A stretch of DNA of 64,000 bases from Brugia malayi. Lineage: Eukaryota; Nematoda; Chromadorea; Rhabditida; Onchocercidae. The stretch spans positions 12,544,501-12,608,500 of the forward strand of contig NW_025062476.1 of the NCBI RefSeq assembly GCF_000002995.4, in the 5' to 3' direction. The notes beneath the pieces were generated by a model. It did no database searches. It saw only the letters and a program-made list of their open reading frames with translations, and was not told the origin of the DNA. Below are positions 1-13,100 of this stretch, one piece after another. The first letter of the stretch is position 1. Every line of letters starts with the position of its first letter. A program made the translations under genes and the position numbers.

Positions 1-2187
1 TGAGAAATCGTTTTTTTCATTGTTACATAGAGGAATTATCGATTGAAGTAAAACTTTTTATGGTTCAAAGAAAATTGCTATTTCAGTATGTTGATGAAAG
101 TAAGATTCTACGATTAGGACAACAAATTTCCGTAAACAAAAGTATGCGACATTTGACTTTAGAAGCAAAGTTGTCTAAACCGAGCAAAATGGACAGAATT
201 TCATTAATGCAACATATCTTAATGGAAACGGTAAATTTTTCTTTTTTTTCTTCCATCTCTGTATGAACTATATTGTATTTTCTAAATCATTATTGTATCA
301 CCCAAATTTTAATCATTAATTAATTTTTAATTTTTTTCCATGATTATAACTCTTGTAAATTTTAGCCCATTGTTGCATGTACTTGTTTGGGTGTATCAAC
401 TAATTTGCTATTTTCGTATCGTCGTTTTTCAATAACAGTTGTTGATGAAGCATCTTTGGTACTGGAACCTGTTATTATTCCTGCAATTGCTGCTTCGGAT
501 TCTTTTGTACTTGTTGGTGATCATCGACAGCTTGCTCCACTTGTTTGTTCCAAGCAAGCTAGGTATTTGTTCTTTTTTTTTTTTTCTTATACTTAACAAT
601 TCTCAAGTAAGTAAACCATAAAAATGATAAAATAGTAACTAGAAGCTGAGTTCACTCGATCATTGTTTAAAGAATGAGTATTAAAATTCATTTATCATTA
701 AAACTAATCGTTTTTCTTTTACATTTCAAATGTTGCAGTTCATGTAATAATAAATTTTCTTTTCCTTCTTACAACAAATCTATAATAATTAAATCGAAAT
801 TGAGAATAATGATTGAATCAGTAATTATAGTTACTACCTTAGGCAAGAAGGTTTGGCAAAATCACTGTTGGAACGATTAACCATTCATCATTCAGCTATA
901 ATCACATTACATTCACAGTATCGGATGAACAGGTAAACATGTAAATGCAAATTTATGCAGTCCATTTAAATAATTTCCAAAGGTATTTTAACATGAACAA
1001 AGCAATTTTTAGACCGATTGCGGAACTTAGCAGCGTTCTGTTTTATGATGGCAAACTTTGCTGTGCGAATAATATTATAGCTGAAGCAGTTCTTAACAAC
1101 TTGACCTATGATCCCATCAATGACAGTACTTACTCTGGTGCATTTAATTAATAATTAAGATCAGAAATTATTAAAAATTTTAAAACATACTAAATTGCGA
1201 TTACATTTCTAACTAATCAGATTTCAACAATGTCTCTTAATTATTTTTGAATAGAAATATTTTTTAGAATTTTTGTTGTTCTTGTCATGAATGTTATCAC
1301 TTAGTCAATTGTAAGCAAGAAAAAAAAGTTTTGTAGAGGCATATAAGCTTTGTGTTTCGAATTTACTAAATAATGCTATCGTATTTGTGGATACGCAATC
1401 ATACAAGAATCCAGCATTTTGTGCAACTTTTCGTAACTTTGGCGATGTTGTTAATAGTGGAGAAGCGGAATTTATTGCAGGCCTTTGCAGATTATTTGTT
1501 AAAGTTAGTTAGCACCTGAAAGATATGATTGTGTGCTGCTTATTTTGTTTATTTATTTATTTATTTTTTTTAAATTCTTAATTAAAAAATTCTTAAAAAA
1601 AACATTGTAGCATGTATTTCGTAACTAATTATTTGCATAATTTAAATAACAAATGAAGTTAGCTTCAGCAAGGTTTATCAGAAAGTGATCTTGGTGTCAT
1701 CAGTATTTATCGTTATCATGTTGAACAATTACGCCGAATAGTTCAAGCAGGAATTGAAGTGAATACTGTTGATCAGTATCAAGGTAGAGATAAGTCGATT
1801 ATTATATTAAGTTTTGTATGGACCGGTGAAGCAGAAAATCGAAAAAGTGAGTTACTTGCTGATTGCCGGCGAATTAATGTGGCTATCACAAGAGCTAAGC
1901 ATAAGTTAATAATGGTTGGATGTCAGAAATCGTTGTCAAGGTAATAATTTTTTATATTTTCTACATTATTTATATATATTTTCTACACATTAATTGAAAA
2001 GACAATTAATCGTGTTGATATTTTTGAATTTTCAAGAATTGAATTAGGAAAAAAATCGAATTATTTTGTTTTGCGGAAAAATTATAACCTGAAATAGCTT
2101 CCTTATCAATGTACTTTTAGCTATCCAGCAGTGAATGCAATAATTAACGCAATCCCTAAGGAATGCGTCACAAAGCTACATGAATAA
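1..2187 (+). CDS. dna-2: DNA2-like helicase/nuclease, C-terminal part (5' truncated by window)
   Basis: Dna2 processes flaps during Okazaki fragment maturation and resects DNA ends; it joins a RecB-like nuclease to an SF1B helicase. Only the helicase C-terminal half is here. Exons: 87-230, 366-562, 843-932, 1013-1137, 1337-1503, 1669-1940, 2121-2187. All phases agree and give 353 codons plus TAA. Visible motifs: II (VVDEAS, encoded near 440-460), III (GDHRQLAPL), the IV-region QYRMN at the end of the third exon, V (NTVDQYQGRDKSIIILSF) and VI (NVAITRAKHKLIMVG with its arginine finger). The VDQYQGRDKS signature favours Dna2 over UPF1 or senataxin. Walker A and the nuclease domain must lie left of the window, and bases 1-86 read as intron. 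The donor at 1138 (GTGCAT) is weak. The acceptor at 1013 was chosen over one at 983 because it aligns without a gap after YRMN. Confidence 0.9.
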
Positions 2188-2500
2188 GCATTTTGTTATT
2201 ATATTCAGTTACACTTCACTCTATTTTTTTTTTTTTTTTTGTTATCAAATATTTCAAATAATTTTATCATAGTAGTTTTATTTGAAATGAACTAGTATTA
2301 ATGATGAATTAGCAGTTTTCATATTGTTTATCAGTTTTATCATTATATAAAAAAATCAGTATATTATGTAGTAGTAGTCGGCGAGGATTTGATATCGAGG
2401 AAGCATTTATTCAGTGAAATAGATTAAGTTTAGTATAAATCTATGAAAATTTTTAGAATATCATAGAAACAAGCATTAAAATTTGCAAATTTATTTTCTG

Positions 2501-2506
2501 AATAAA
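2501..2506 (+). terminator. candidate poly(A) signal of the dna-2 gene
   Basis: This is an AATAAA hexamer about 310 nt after the dna-2 stop codon. In such AT-rich DNA the hexamer also occurs by chance, so position is the only support. Confidence 0.25.
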
Positions 2507-2795
2507 TTCTTTGGATATCAGTTTGCAAATCTTTTGTGAACTTTTCGGCGACTTTTCTAATTCCTTCTTTTTATCTAATTTAATATTATTTTCTTTTAAA
2601 TTTTTTTTTTAAATTTTTTCTAATTCCTTCTTTTTATCTAATATTAAATCTAAGCCTTTATTTGTTTATTCTTTTTACTTCTATTTTGATTACTTAAATT
2701 GATTGATTATAAATTTATGAGAATTATACAATCTAAATTTTTTGCTTTTTTCAACATTCTTTCTACACATACTTTAGCTTATTCATATTTTTATA

Positions 2796-2866
2796 GTACT
2801 TTTAAGCTATCTTTCACAAAATTAATTTCTTTTGTTTATAAAGTGTGTAGGATAGCTTAAAAGTAC
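2796..2866. repeat. 16-bp perfect inverted repeat
   Basis: Arm GTACTTTTAAGCTATC at 2796-2811 is matched exactly by its reverse complement at 2851-2866, leaving a 39-nt loop. It could be a decayed miniature inverted-repeat element or a chance snap-back. No flanking target duplication was recognised. Confidence 0.6.
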
Positions 2867-3837
2867 CACAAAATATTAGGGATTTAGTATATCTTATGAT
2901 ATTTTCAAGGTAATCGTACGATACTTTGAAATAATGATTGAGATTTTTTATTACCTTTATACTTATTGTTTATTACCTGTATTTCATGTATTAAATAGTG
3001 TGAGTTAGGAATTACTTTTGCAATTTTTTAAAGTATTTTAAAATTGCAAATCCTGATTTTTGTTAGCATGTAAGCATTTAAACATTAGTATCTTTCTTCT
3101 ATGACAAATTCTACGATAGTGAATTGAATAGTAAGTGTTTTAAATTTTACATTTTTTTTTATAAAAGATTAAAATTGATGGAATGTAATGTGACGTTTTC
3201 TTTTTGATGAAAATATATGCAAAGATGATAAAAGTTGCAAGATTCTGTTGTGCAACAATTACTTTAAAAAGTTGATAAAGCCAGAAAAGAAGTAATCTAT
3301 TCAAGAAATAGTTTTATTTATAAAAAAAAAGCGCTTTTGATCATTTAGACTTTTTTATTATTTGCTCTATTTTCTGGTCTATATGAAAAGAAATTATTTA
3401 CAATTCAAATGCTACTTAGTCCTTTTGAAATTTATAATCTAGCAAAATTATAAACAATAAATTGAAATAAAAAATATTTTTGATCAATTTCCTTGCAAAA
3501 TATTTCATGTAAGTAATTAAAAATGGAGAAAAAAGAAAAATTAGAAATGAAAAAACTTATTGTACTAATGTTTTTTGCCAAAAAAAAAAAGAAAAAAAAG
3601 AAAATTATGAATAAATACAAATATTTTAAACTATACTTCTAATAGTTTCCATTTTGATAATAACAAAGTAACAATTATTTATCTTAACATTATCAATAAA
3701 TTTTAGCATACATTAAACAATTGTAATAGAAATAAGCTAGTTATTCTAAATTCAAGAAATGAATCGTTGAAGATCCATTTTTTTTTTTCCAATTTCTAAA
3801 TTGGAACAATTTGAAATAAAACTTACAAAAGTTCACA

Positions 3838-3955
3838 GATTGATCATCTATCGATCATCTATCACACATTGATCATCTATCGATCATCTATCACACATTG
3901 ATCATCTATCGATCATCTATCACACACTGATCATCTATCGATCATCTATCGATCT
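3838..3955. repeat. 29-bp minisatellite built from ATCATCTATCG sub-units
   Basis: About four copies of a 29-bp unit. Each unit contains two GATCATCTATC half-units followed by ACACAT or ACACTG, so it is a nested repeat. The last copy lacks the ACACA spacer. Confidence 0.85.
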
Positions 3956-4060
3956 GTTAATTCTTAAATGATTAAAATGAAATCTTTTTTCTTAATGTGA
4001 CATTATCTGTTATACAATTAGTGTCACTTTTCACTCATGGATGAAATGGCCATAAATCAT

Positions 4061-4350
4061 ATGTATGTGTGTGTGTATGTGTGTGTGTGTGTGTGTATGC
4101 GTGTGTATGTATTACATTTATGCGTTTGTATGTTTGCATGTGTACGTGTATTGCATTTATGCGTATGCATGCTGCATATGTATTCATGTGCATGTGTGTG
4201 TATGTGCATATATGCGTATATGTGTGTGGACGTACGTGTGTGTTTATGCGTACGTATGAATGTGTGCGTATATGTATGTGCATGTATGTGTGTGTGTATG
4301 AATGTGTATGCATTGTGTGTATGTATGTATGTCTGTGTGTGTTTGTATAT
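4061..4350. repeat. TG/TATG-rich microsatellite
   Basis: About 290 bp of interrupted (TG)n, TATG and TGCATG-type alternating purine-pyrimidine sequence. It is open in several frames on both strands, giving Cys/Val/Tyr-rich or His/Thr-rich translations, as expected of a simple repeat rather than a gene. Such tracts can adopt Z-DNA. Confidence 0.9.
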
Positions 4351-4629
4351 TCAATTACTTATTTAAGAGTCTAAAATGCTTTAGCATGATTGACTGTTGT
4401 GCTATGGAACGAATATTCTCCATTTCAATAGCCATTTCAATCAATTCATTGGCTATAATATAGCATCGAATAAAAATGTTTTACTTTTTTTCAAAAAAAA
4501 AAAAAGTAAAATCTTTTCCACAAAGATAATTTTTTAGGTTTAAAAAAATTTTTTTAAGATTATTCATATCTCATTTACAATCTTTTTTGTCTTACTTATC
4601 ATTACAGTTTCAAATATTTCAATCAATTA

Positions 4630-4965
4630 ATGGCAGTAGCAATAATAATAGTAATAAATTACAGAAATGATAACAATAATAATAATAATAATGATAATAA
4701 CAATAATAATAATCAATATTATAAAGTTATTATCATACGAATACTTTATCATTATGCTGTAATAATCTAATAATATGTTCATGTTATCATTTGAAGATGG
4801 GAAGAAAAATAAAGAAGCAAGAAAATTGTGTATGATAGTAATAATAATATTGATAATAATAATAATAATAATAATAACAATAAGTAGTAACATTGATAAT
4901 AATGATAATAATTGAAATAGTAATAAATAATATTAATAAAAATGACAATAGTAAGTAATAACTAT
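4630..4965. repeat. (AAT/GAT)n trinucleotide-rich tract
   Basis: Interrupted runs of AAT and GAT triplets in two main blocks (about 4670-4715 and 4836-4935). Similar tracts occur at 34182-34470 and, on the opposite strand, 62405-62640. Confidence 0.85.
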
Positions 4966-5271
4966 ATTTTTTTATCCTATAGTAATTCTGTTATTATATA
5001 TATTAATAATAATTATTATTACTATTATTTAATTACTTCGATTTAATATTTTATTTGCTTTTCATTTTTTAATTTCGAATTTTCTTTTTTCCATTCATTC
5101 CATTCATTAATCCACGCACAGAGATACATACATTTATTTTTCAATGTTACCTTTCATTCCAAACATTCCTTTCAATGAGACTTTTTTCTTTTTTTTTAAA
5201 TTTTATTTTATATACCAACGATTTTATTCATGCGATCCTTTTTTTTTTTATTTTTCATTAAAAATTTACGA

Positions 5272-5333
5272 AAGAGAGAGAGAGAGAGAGATAGAGAGGG
5301 AGAGAGAAAAGAGAGAGAGAGAGAGAGGGAGGG
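5272..5333. repeat. (GA)n microsatellite
   Basis: About 60 bp of nearly pure GA dinucleotides interrupted by ATAGAGAGGG and GAAAAG. It is a homopurine tract. Confidence 0.9.
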
Positions 5334-6175
5334 AATTCCATCATTTTCCAATGTTAATTGAACATTTCATAGAAATATCTATTCGAGAATGAATAAGATT
5401 AAATGATTGCATTCTTGTAATGAATTTTATTTTTATTGCTATTTTAAAGATAAATTTAATACATTCTTTTAAAATATAACCTAAAAAAAAATTTACTGTA
5501 AAAAAAAAAAAAATTTTTTTTTTTTCACTTTTTTCTTCAAGATTTATGATTATTATTTTTTTTTTAAATTAATTTTATCTTTTTTTAATTAAATAAAAAA
5601 AAAATGATTTATTATAGTAATTATTATTATTATTAATCGAAAATCATTTTTTTTAAACATAATTCTCCTTCATATATGTATTTCTCATTCTTTTTTGTTT
5701 ATTTTGATATAATTTGATAAACATATATATAATATATCATTGTTTTACATTTATTTTATAAACTTTCTATATGCAATTGCAATTTTATATGAAAAAAAAA
5801 AAGATTTGATAAATATATCTTATCAGTGTTTATTATGGATTTGAAATTTTGTGTCACTTATTAAAGATGATATCATAGAAGTAAGTATTTTTTAATGATA
5901 ATAATATTATCATTAAAAATAGCATTGCTCTTTTTTCAATATATAAATGACTTCCAATCATTTATCAATTTTAATTGTTTTTTTTTTGAAATAGTTATAA
6001 TTTTTTCTTTTATTTAATTTGACTGAATACATTTTATTGAAAATGTTTAAAAATCATCTGATAAAATCTTTGCAAGAATATTTAAAATATTTAAAATTAT
6101 ATTTAGTGTTTTTTAACTTCAAATTTACTTACTTTTACTAAATTGCACATATTTTAATTTTACTTACATTTACTT

Positions 6176-6339
6176 ACAACTATAAATCATAATTTAATCA
6201 TCAATGACTCATTTATTTACAACTATAAATGATAATTTAATCATCAATGACTCATTTATTTACAACTATAAATCATAATTTAATCATCAATAACTCATTT
6301 ATTTACAACTATAAATCATAATTTAATCATCAATGACTA
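6176..6339. repeat. 43-bp minisatellite, four copies
   Basis: Four tandem units beginning ACAACTATAAAT, each about 43 bp and differing by single substitutions (for example CATAAT against GATAAT, GACTCA against AACTCA). The last unit diverges after AATGACT. Confidence 0.85.
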
Positions 6340-6828
6340 AGTGCTAATTATTTTTTATCGTTTTATATATATTTTTTGTATCAAAATTTTGCAATTTATT
6401 TATTTAAAAAAACAAAATGAGAAAAATGAAATGCTGCAAAAATTAATTTCTCTCAAATATTTGCAACTAATATACGAAATTATGTAAAATCATATAATAA
6501 TAATAAAAATTATTTCTGAGAGACTTTTTTTTCTTCTTTCTCTCACTCTCTCCCTCTCTCTCTGTTTCACTTTCACTGACACTAATATTATAGCTTTTTA
6601 TGCATTGAAGAACGGATGAAAGACTTGCAAGATGAAAGTATAAGAATGCTTATTTGGCTCATAATCGATAAGCACTTGGCTCATTTCTATGCTTGGCTTA
6701 TAAATTTCCCATAAATGTTAGATTGTCATTAGCAGTAAGTAAATTTTTAAAGTCATACATGTCCCATTTTAATGCTTTAAAGACTTACAGGTATCTAAGT
6801 AAGCTCTATCAATTTTGTTTATTCATTT

Positions 6829-7155
6829 ACCTGTCCATCTCATTCATTTACCTGTCTATCTTATTTACTCATTTCCCTGTCTCTATCTTATCTATTCATT
6901 TACCTGTCCATCCTACTTATTCATTTACCTGTCCATCCTATTTATTCATTTACCTGTCCATCCTACTTATTCATTTACCTGTCCATCCTATTTATTCATT
7001 TACCTGTCCATCCTACTTATTCATTTACCTGTCCATCCTATTTATTCATTTACCTGTCCATCCTACTTATTCATTTACCTGTCCATCCTATTTATTCATT
7101 TACCTGTCCATCTTATTTATTGCTAAAATTTCCATCTTATTTATTGCTAAAATTT
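6829..7155. repeat. 25-bp minisatellite with 50-bp higher-order periodicity
   Basis: The unit starts TCATTTACCTGTCCATCCTA. After degenerate copies at the left end, eight units between about 6897 and 7100 alternate strictly between endings CTTAT and TTTAT. The array ends in two copies of a different unit containing TTATTTATTGCTAAAATT. Because 25 is not a multiple of 3, it produces long open frames in more than one register; these are repeat artefacts, not genes. Confidence 0.9.
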
Positions 7156-10100
7156 TATTTTTTTTTAAAAGTATTTCTATCATTTACCTTTTGTCTTTCA
7201 TTCATTTCATTTTAATCACTCAAAATTTTAAACAATTCAATGAATCAAATGGAATGGGAAAAAAAAAAAAAAAACTTTTCTCTCAAATATATTAACACTA
7301 ATAGTTTGAAATTTTCTTTCATTTTCTTAGAAAAAAAAAAAGTTTAAAAAATTTTCTTAAAAATTTTTTCTTAGAAAAAAGGAAAGATAAGTTTAAAAAA
7401 AACGGACAAAAATTTAAATAATATTTGAAAATACACAAAAGTAATTGATGCAAATATTAATGCTAATTATATTATAATTTATTTTAAATATATATATAAT
7501 ATATTTTACAATAATATAACAATAATAATAAAGTAATAATATTAACAAAAATGTTGATAATATTCATGATCATATGTTTTACTTATTTATTTTTTTTTAT
7601 TTTGTTTATGAACTAACAATGCGGCATTAGAAATAGTTTCATAAAAATTGACAGAAATATTAATTAAATCTGTAAATGTCATTAATATAAAATTGGTTCA
7701 TCCATAATTTTAGAATAAATCATAATTACAATTATAGAGGAAAAAAAAAAAAAAAAAACTTTAATTGGTTTACTTTTTTTTCTATCAAATTTGAAATTTG
7801 TTTGCTTAAAATCACTGTAAATTATATTAGTAATTTATTTTATCTATTCAAATTCATTTATCAAAAATATACACTTTTAATATATTTCTTTCATTATCGT
7901 CGCAAGTTAATTTCAATTATCGAAAAATTATATGAAAAAAAATTTTTTTACAAAAAAAATGAGTTTTACTTACTTACAAAGTAATTAAATAATGATTATT
8001 AAATATTTGTTATTGAATATTGATTAAGAAAATATGTCAGAAAATTTTAATACATTTTTCTAATATACTATTTATTAATTTTTCTGTTAGAAAATAATTA
8101 AACATATCATAAAATAAATAATAAATAATATAATTATCATGTAAAATAAAATAAAAATAATTAACAAATCATATGCATCGATTAGTAAAAAAATTAATTT
8201 AATCATTCATAAAATTCGATTAATAACTTATATTTAGTCAATATCAGGTCAAAGTTATTTTAACATGTATTTTAAGTGTATTTAAGTATTTAAAAAAAAA
8301 AAAAAGTGGAAATTAATAAATGGTATTTAAAAAATATTTGATTAATGATTTTCGCATAATCTCTGGTTAAATTTAATTAAAATATATTTGATTTTCAAAC
8401 AATTTTTCATAAGATATATTATGATAAATTAGCTATTTAGCTAATTCTTCTTATCATTTCTGATAAATGATAAGTTTCATTTTTTTTTACTTTAAAAAAA
8501 GGATTCAATTTAGATAATATCATATCATTCATTACCAATATTATTTACGATCATTTTTTTCTTCTTAAATTACTTCTCGAAATTTTTTACTTAATTAGCT
8601 TTTTATGTGAATTATTTAATTTAGCAAAAAAAAAAAAAAAAGAATTAATATTATTAACATTTCAATATTAACACATTTAAATGTAATAAAATATAATTTG
8701 TACAAATAAATTGAACAAATCGATTAATTTGATAATTTATTTTTCAAAAAAAAAAAAAAAAAACTGAAAATTTTGTTTAAAAAAAATTTTAATGGAAATT
8801 AAATAGAAATACACAATTGTTAACTTAAAAATCGCTTAACTCAACATATAATTAAGATTTGATAAAGAAACAAAAAAAATTTATAACTAAGATATTTTTT
8901 CATATTTATGCAATTTTTATTTTTGACAATTTCATCAAAATTTTTCTTCATAATTGAATAAATTGCATAGAAAAATTTTTGCTAGAAATATTTGTAAATT
9001 GATTGATAATAAGTTTATTTTATTTTATCAACAATCATTTCAAATTTATAATTCTATCTTAAGAAATTGTTGAAAAAAAAAATTTCAACTAATAAATTTT
9101 TCTTTTTGCAAATTATAATTATTACCCTATGCATAAATTAAAAATTTATTTAAAAAAAAAAAAAATACACCTCATCAAATTAAATTTTGTTTATTAATTT
9201 ATCAATATGTGACACGAAAATAATGAAAAAAATTAATAGTAATGAAATTAATAATAAATTAATTATAAAGTTAATTAAAATAAAAAAAAAATGTTAAAAA
9301 TTCATCTTTTGTTTGTCATTTGGTGGTAAAAATGAAAAAAAATAAATAATAATAATAAATTAATAACATTTGTTTATCAGTTTATTTGTTAATATATGAT
9401 AATAAAATTTAAAAAATGTATTAAATGAGTTTTAATTATTCCTCTATGAAAAAAGAAAAAACGAAAACTGTTAATTAGCACAGAGATTAAAGTTTGATTT
9501 TCTCAAAAAGAGAAAATTTAATTTTTTTTTTTTTTCTTTTGCTATCGAATGAAAATCAAAATTCATTTCGCTGACACATTTTTTTTTTTTCCATTGTTTA
9601 CTTTTCATCGTTCATCATTTATCATTTTATCATGCTAAGAGCTAATTATGTAAACAAACTTTGAAAATGCTATTTGCTTTAATATTTCAAAATTATATCT
9701 ATTTGTTACCAATTGTGAGAGTGAAAATGAAAAAAAATTGTTGCGATTATTTTATATTTTACATAATTTAAACGTATGATACAAATTATATTTCACGTAC
9801 GATTTAAACGTACGTAATTAAACGTACGTTTCGTTTAATTTTTCATTTATTATTTAAATGAATTAGTAATTGATTTATTGTTTTTTATTTCAGCAAAAAT
9901 TTGTGTGTGGGAAGATGAAAATGCAATTTTATTGAAAAACAAAAAGTACATATTGAAATTGGATTGAAATCAAAATACAACAAAAAAATGATTAAATTGG
10001 TTGGTCATAGAAATTGGCTCAATTATTTGCGAAATATTATAAATATTTTATTTTATTTTTTTTTTTTTAATATATATTTTTAATATATATATTTATACTA

Positions 10101-13100
10101 AGTATGGAAATTTATCAGTTTTTTTCAAATTTTTAATCAAATTATATAAGAAATGGAATTTAATATTTTACAAATAATATTAATAAGAAATTGAAAAATT
10201 ATTGATTTATTATTGTTATTGTTGTAAAAAATTAAATTTGATAAAAGATTACCTTCCATCCATTTAGATTTGTAATTATTTTATTTCATATGTGGTTAGA
10301 AAGTTAGAAATTTCATTACTTTTAGGAAGCTAACAATTATCAAATTTAATTACTTATTTAATCATTCATTTTAATCAATTCTATCATAATTCTATAAATG
10401 AATTTTTCCATAATTATAAAAAAAAAAAAAAAAATAGTACAAAAAAATGAAATATGTATTTTTTTTCATTTTAAAAATAAGTTTTTTTCCTCTCTCTCTC
10501 ATTTTTCTCTTTTTTTTGTATATAATTTTTATTCTTTCCTTTATTTTTATTTTTTTTTTTTTTGAAAAGTTTTAAATTTTCCAAAATTGTTTGAAGAATT
10601 TTTTTTTTTTTTTTTTGAGAATTACTTTCAAATAATGAGTTTTTTTTTTTATTTTTAATGATACTTTAAAAAAAAGTTCGTAATGCTACTTTTCTGTTTG
10701 ATAAATTATTTCATTGCTTTCGGATAAATCCATAAAAAAAAATTAAAATTTCCTCATTGTATCATTTTTTTTTATTTTAAAAATATTTGAAAATATATTT
10801 TGTTTCTGGAAAAATATGCAAACTAAACGATTTTTAAACAACACAATTATTATTGTCTTTTTTTTTTTTTTTTTAAATTTAATTATATATAAAATTTATT
10901 TATTTATTTTTTTTATGACAAAAATAAAATAAAATGAAATAAACAAAAATAAAATTCATTTGAAATTCTTAAATTTTTTAAAAGTTTTAAATTAAATGTT
11001 AGCAATAAAAGTTATGCAAATTGTTCGTTTGAAATTCATAAAATTTTCAATGATTATTGATATTTGATTACTTCAAATAGCTATAAACAAACTTTTTTTT
11101 CCATCCTTTAATTTCTTTCTTAAATTCTTAAAATTCTTTTTTTGTCTTTTCGTTATTATCTTTTTTTTTTCTTTTACAAAATGTTATATAATGCTGTAAA
11201 TTTTAATTTTATCAAATAAATTATAATTTTAAAACATTTTTTCTTTCTATTATTTCTAATTTTTTACAATTTAGCAAATGTTTCTGCTATAATAAGTAAA
11301 AATAAGGAAAAGATAAAATGAACTGATAAATTGATAATTGGATTAGAAAATTATAAAATGAATTGAACTGATAGTTGATAATTAAATGAACTGATAATTG
11401 ATAATTGGATAAGAAAATTTATAAAAAAGTTAAACTTAATGAGGATAGAGCAAATTTTTGATTTTTTAAAAAAGAAATTTATAAAAAAAAAAAAAAAAAA
11501 AATCAACTTTTAATATTTGGATTATTTTAATTATTTAAAAATTTTTACATCATTTTCATTTTCTTTTTTCTTATTTTGCTTTCATTTATTCATAGATTAA
11601 TTAATAATAAAATTTAAACTTAATATTTAATTTTATTTTATTGCTAATATTTTTTCACGCATATTTTATTCAAAATTTAAATGCTAAAATTATTTTTGAA
11701 CATATTTGCGTGATACGATTATAATTTAATTCAAAAAAGTTTAATTTAATTTAATAATTTAAATCGAAAAAGATTCGAAAATGCTGGAAAAAGTAGATAG
11801 AATAAATTAAATTTCTTTGTTATTTGTTTTTTTTTTTTTTGTTAAAAATATTTTTGAGTGAAAATAAATTTTTATTGATTTAACAATTTTATTTAAAAGT
11901 GAAAAAATCAAAAATTTGTTTACTTAACACATTGAAATTTATATATATTTTAATGCTTATTTAACACTTTCAAATGAAAATTTTACTTAAAATTTTGTCG
12001 TACATTTTTTATTGATTTAACGATTTCTTTTCAGAAAAAAAAGAATAATAATAATAAAAGAATCATTTTTTTTTATTTATTTACACTTTAAAATGAATTT
12101 GTAATTCTTTTTTTCTCATTTTTGAAAATTATATTTTACTAAAAGTCAAATAAAATTTTCAAATGTTAATCATTTGCTCAAAAATTTTCAAAAAATGATA
12201 ATAATTCAACTGATAAGTATAAAGAAAGTACAAAAATTATATTTCAAATTGACAATTTTTTATTTCAAATTTTTTTTTCAATTTTTTTTTATTAATTTCC
12301 GCTTATTTAATCCTTTTTTTTCTTTTTCATATAATCATTTAATAAAAAATTGAATGATTTATTTATTCATTTACTTATCTTAAAGGAATGTCAAATTTTT
12401 TTTTTTTTTTTGCTCTCTTTTATTTGTTTGTTTGTTTATTTTTTTTTTTTTTAAATCCTACCACAATGACTAATTTAAAAATCAAAAAATGATTCTGATA
12501 AACTGTAATCATAATTTTCAACCATAAATTTTGTTGTTTATATTTTTTCTTTTTAATGATGCAAACTAATTAATTACTTATCTAATTAATTTTTAAACAT
12601 TTTTTAATTAGACTTTAAATTCGCTTTTTCTCTCAAAAAAAAAAAAAATAAAAAACTTTTGCTAAACTGTATATATTAAAGAATATACTCTTTTCTCTCT
12701 CTCTCTCTCTCTCATTTTTCTTTTATTTTCAATACTTATTTCATTTTTTGTTTTTATTTCCAATATGTAAATTATATAATTTATATAAATATAAAACAAT
12801 TAATTTAAATAAGCAAAATTTTGCATTGATAATTTATTTTTGTTGTTAAATTAATTTAATAATAATAAAATTAACAATCGGTATGTTTTGATATTCTTTC
12901 TTTTCTTTTTGATTTTTGTAATTTAATTAATTTATATATTATTTTATCGTTTTTTCTATTTCTTTTGTTTATTTTAGAAATTATTTCAGACAAACATTAC
13001 ATTATGATTTATTTATTTTAGTACAAAATTCCAATTAAAAAAAAAAAAAAAAGGGAAAGAAAAAGAATTTCTTAAATATGCGATTATTAGTCTCCGATAA

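Noticed and set aside
983..1012. Alternative acceptor giving RYFNMNKAIF before RPIAELSS in dna-2
   Set aside because: It adds ten residues absent from Dna2 family members; the acceptor before 1013 aligns without a gap.
4035..4374. Overlapping open frames on both strands
   Set aside because: They are translations of a TG/TATG microsatellite, with Cys/Val/Tyr or His/Thr monotony and no codon structure.
3838..7155. Regularly spaced repeats reminiscent of a CRISPR array
   Set aside because: The units are head-to-tail minisatellites without unique spacers, in a eukaryotic intergenic region.
6693..7295. 200-codon open frame with Tyr/Ser/Phe/Ile repeats
   Set aside because: It is the 25-bp minisatellite read through; another frame is equally open and the repeat breaks codon periodicity.
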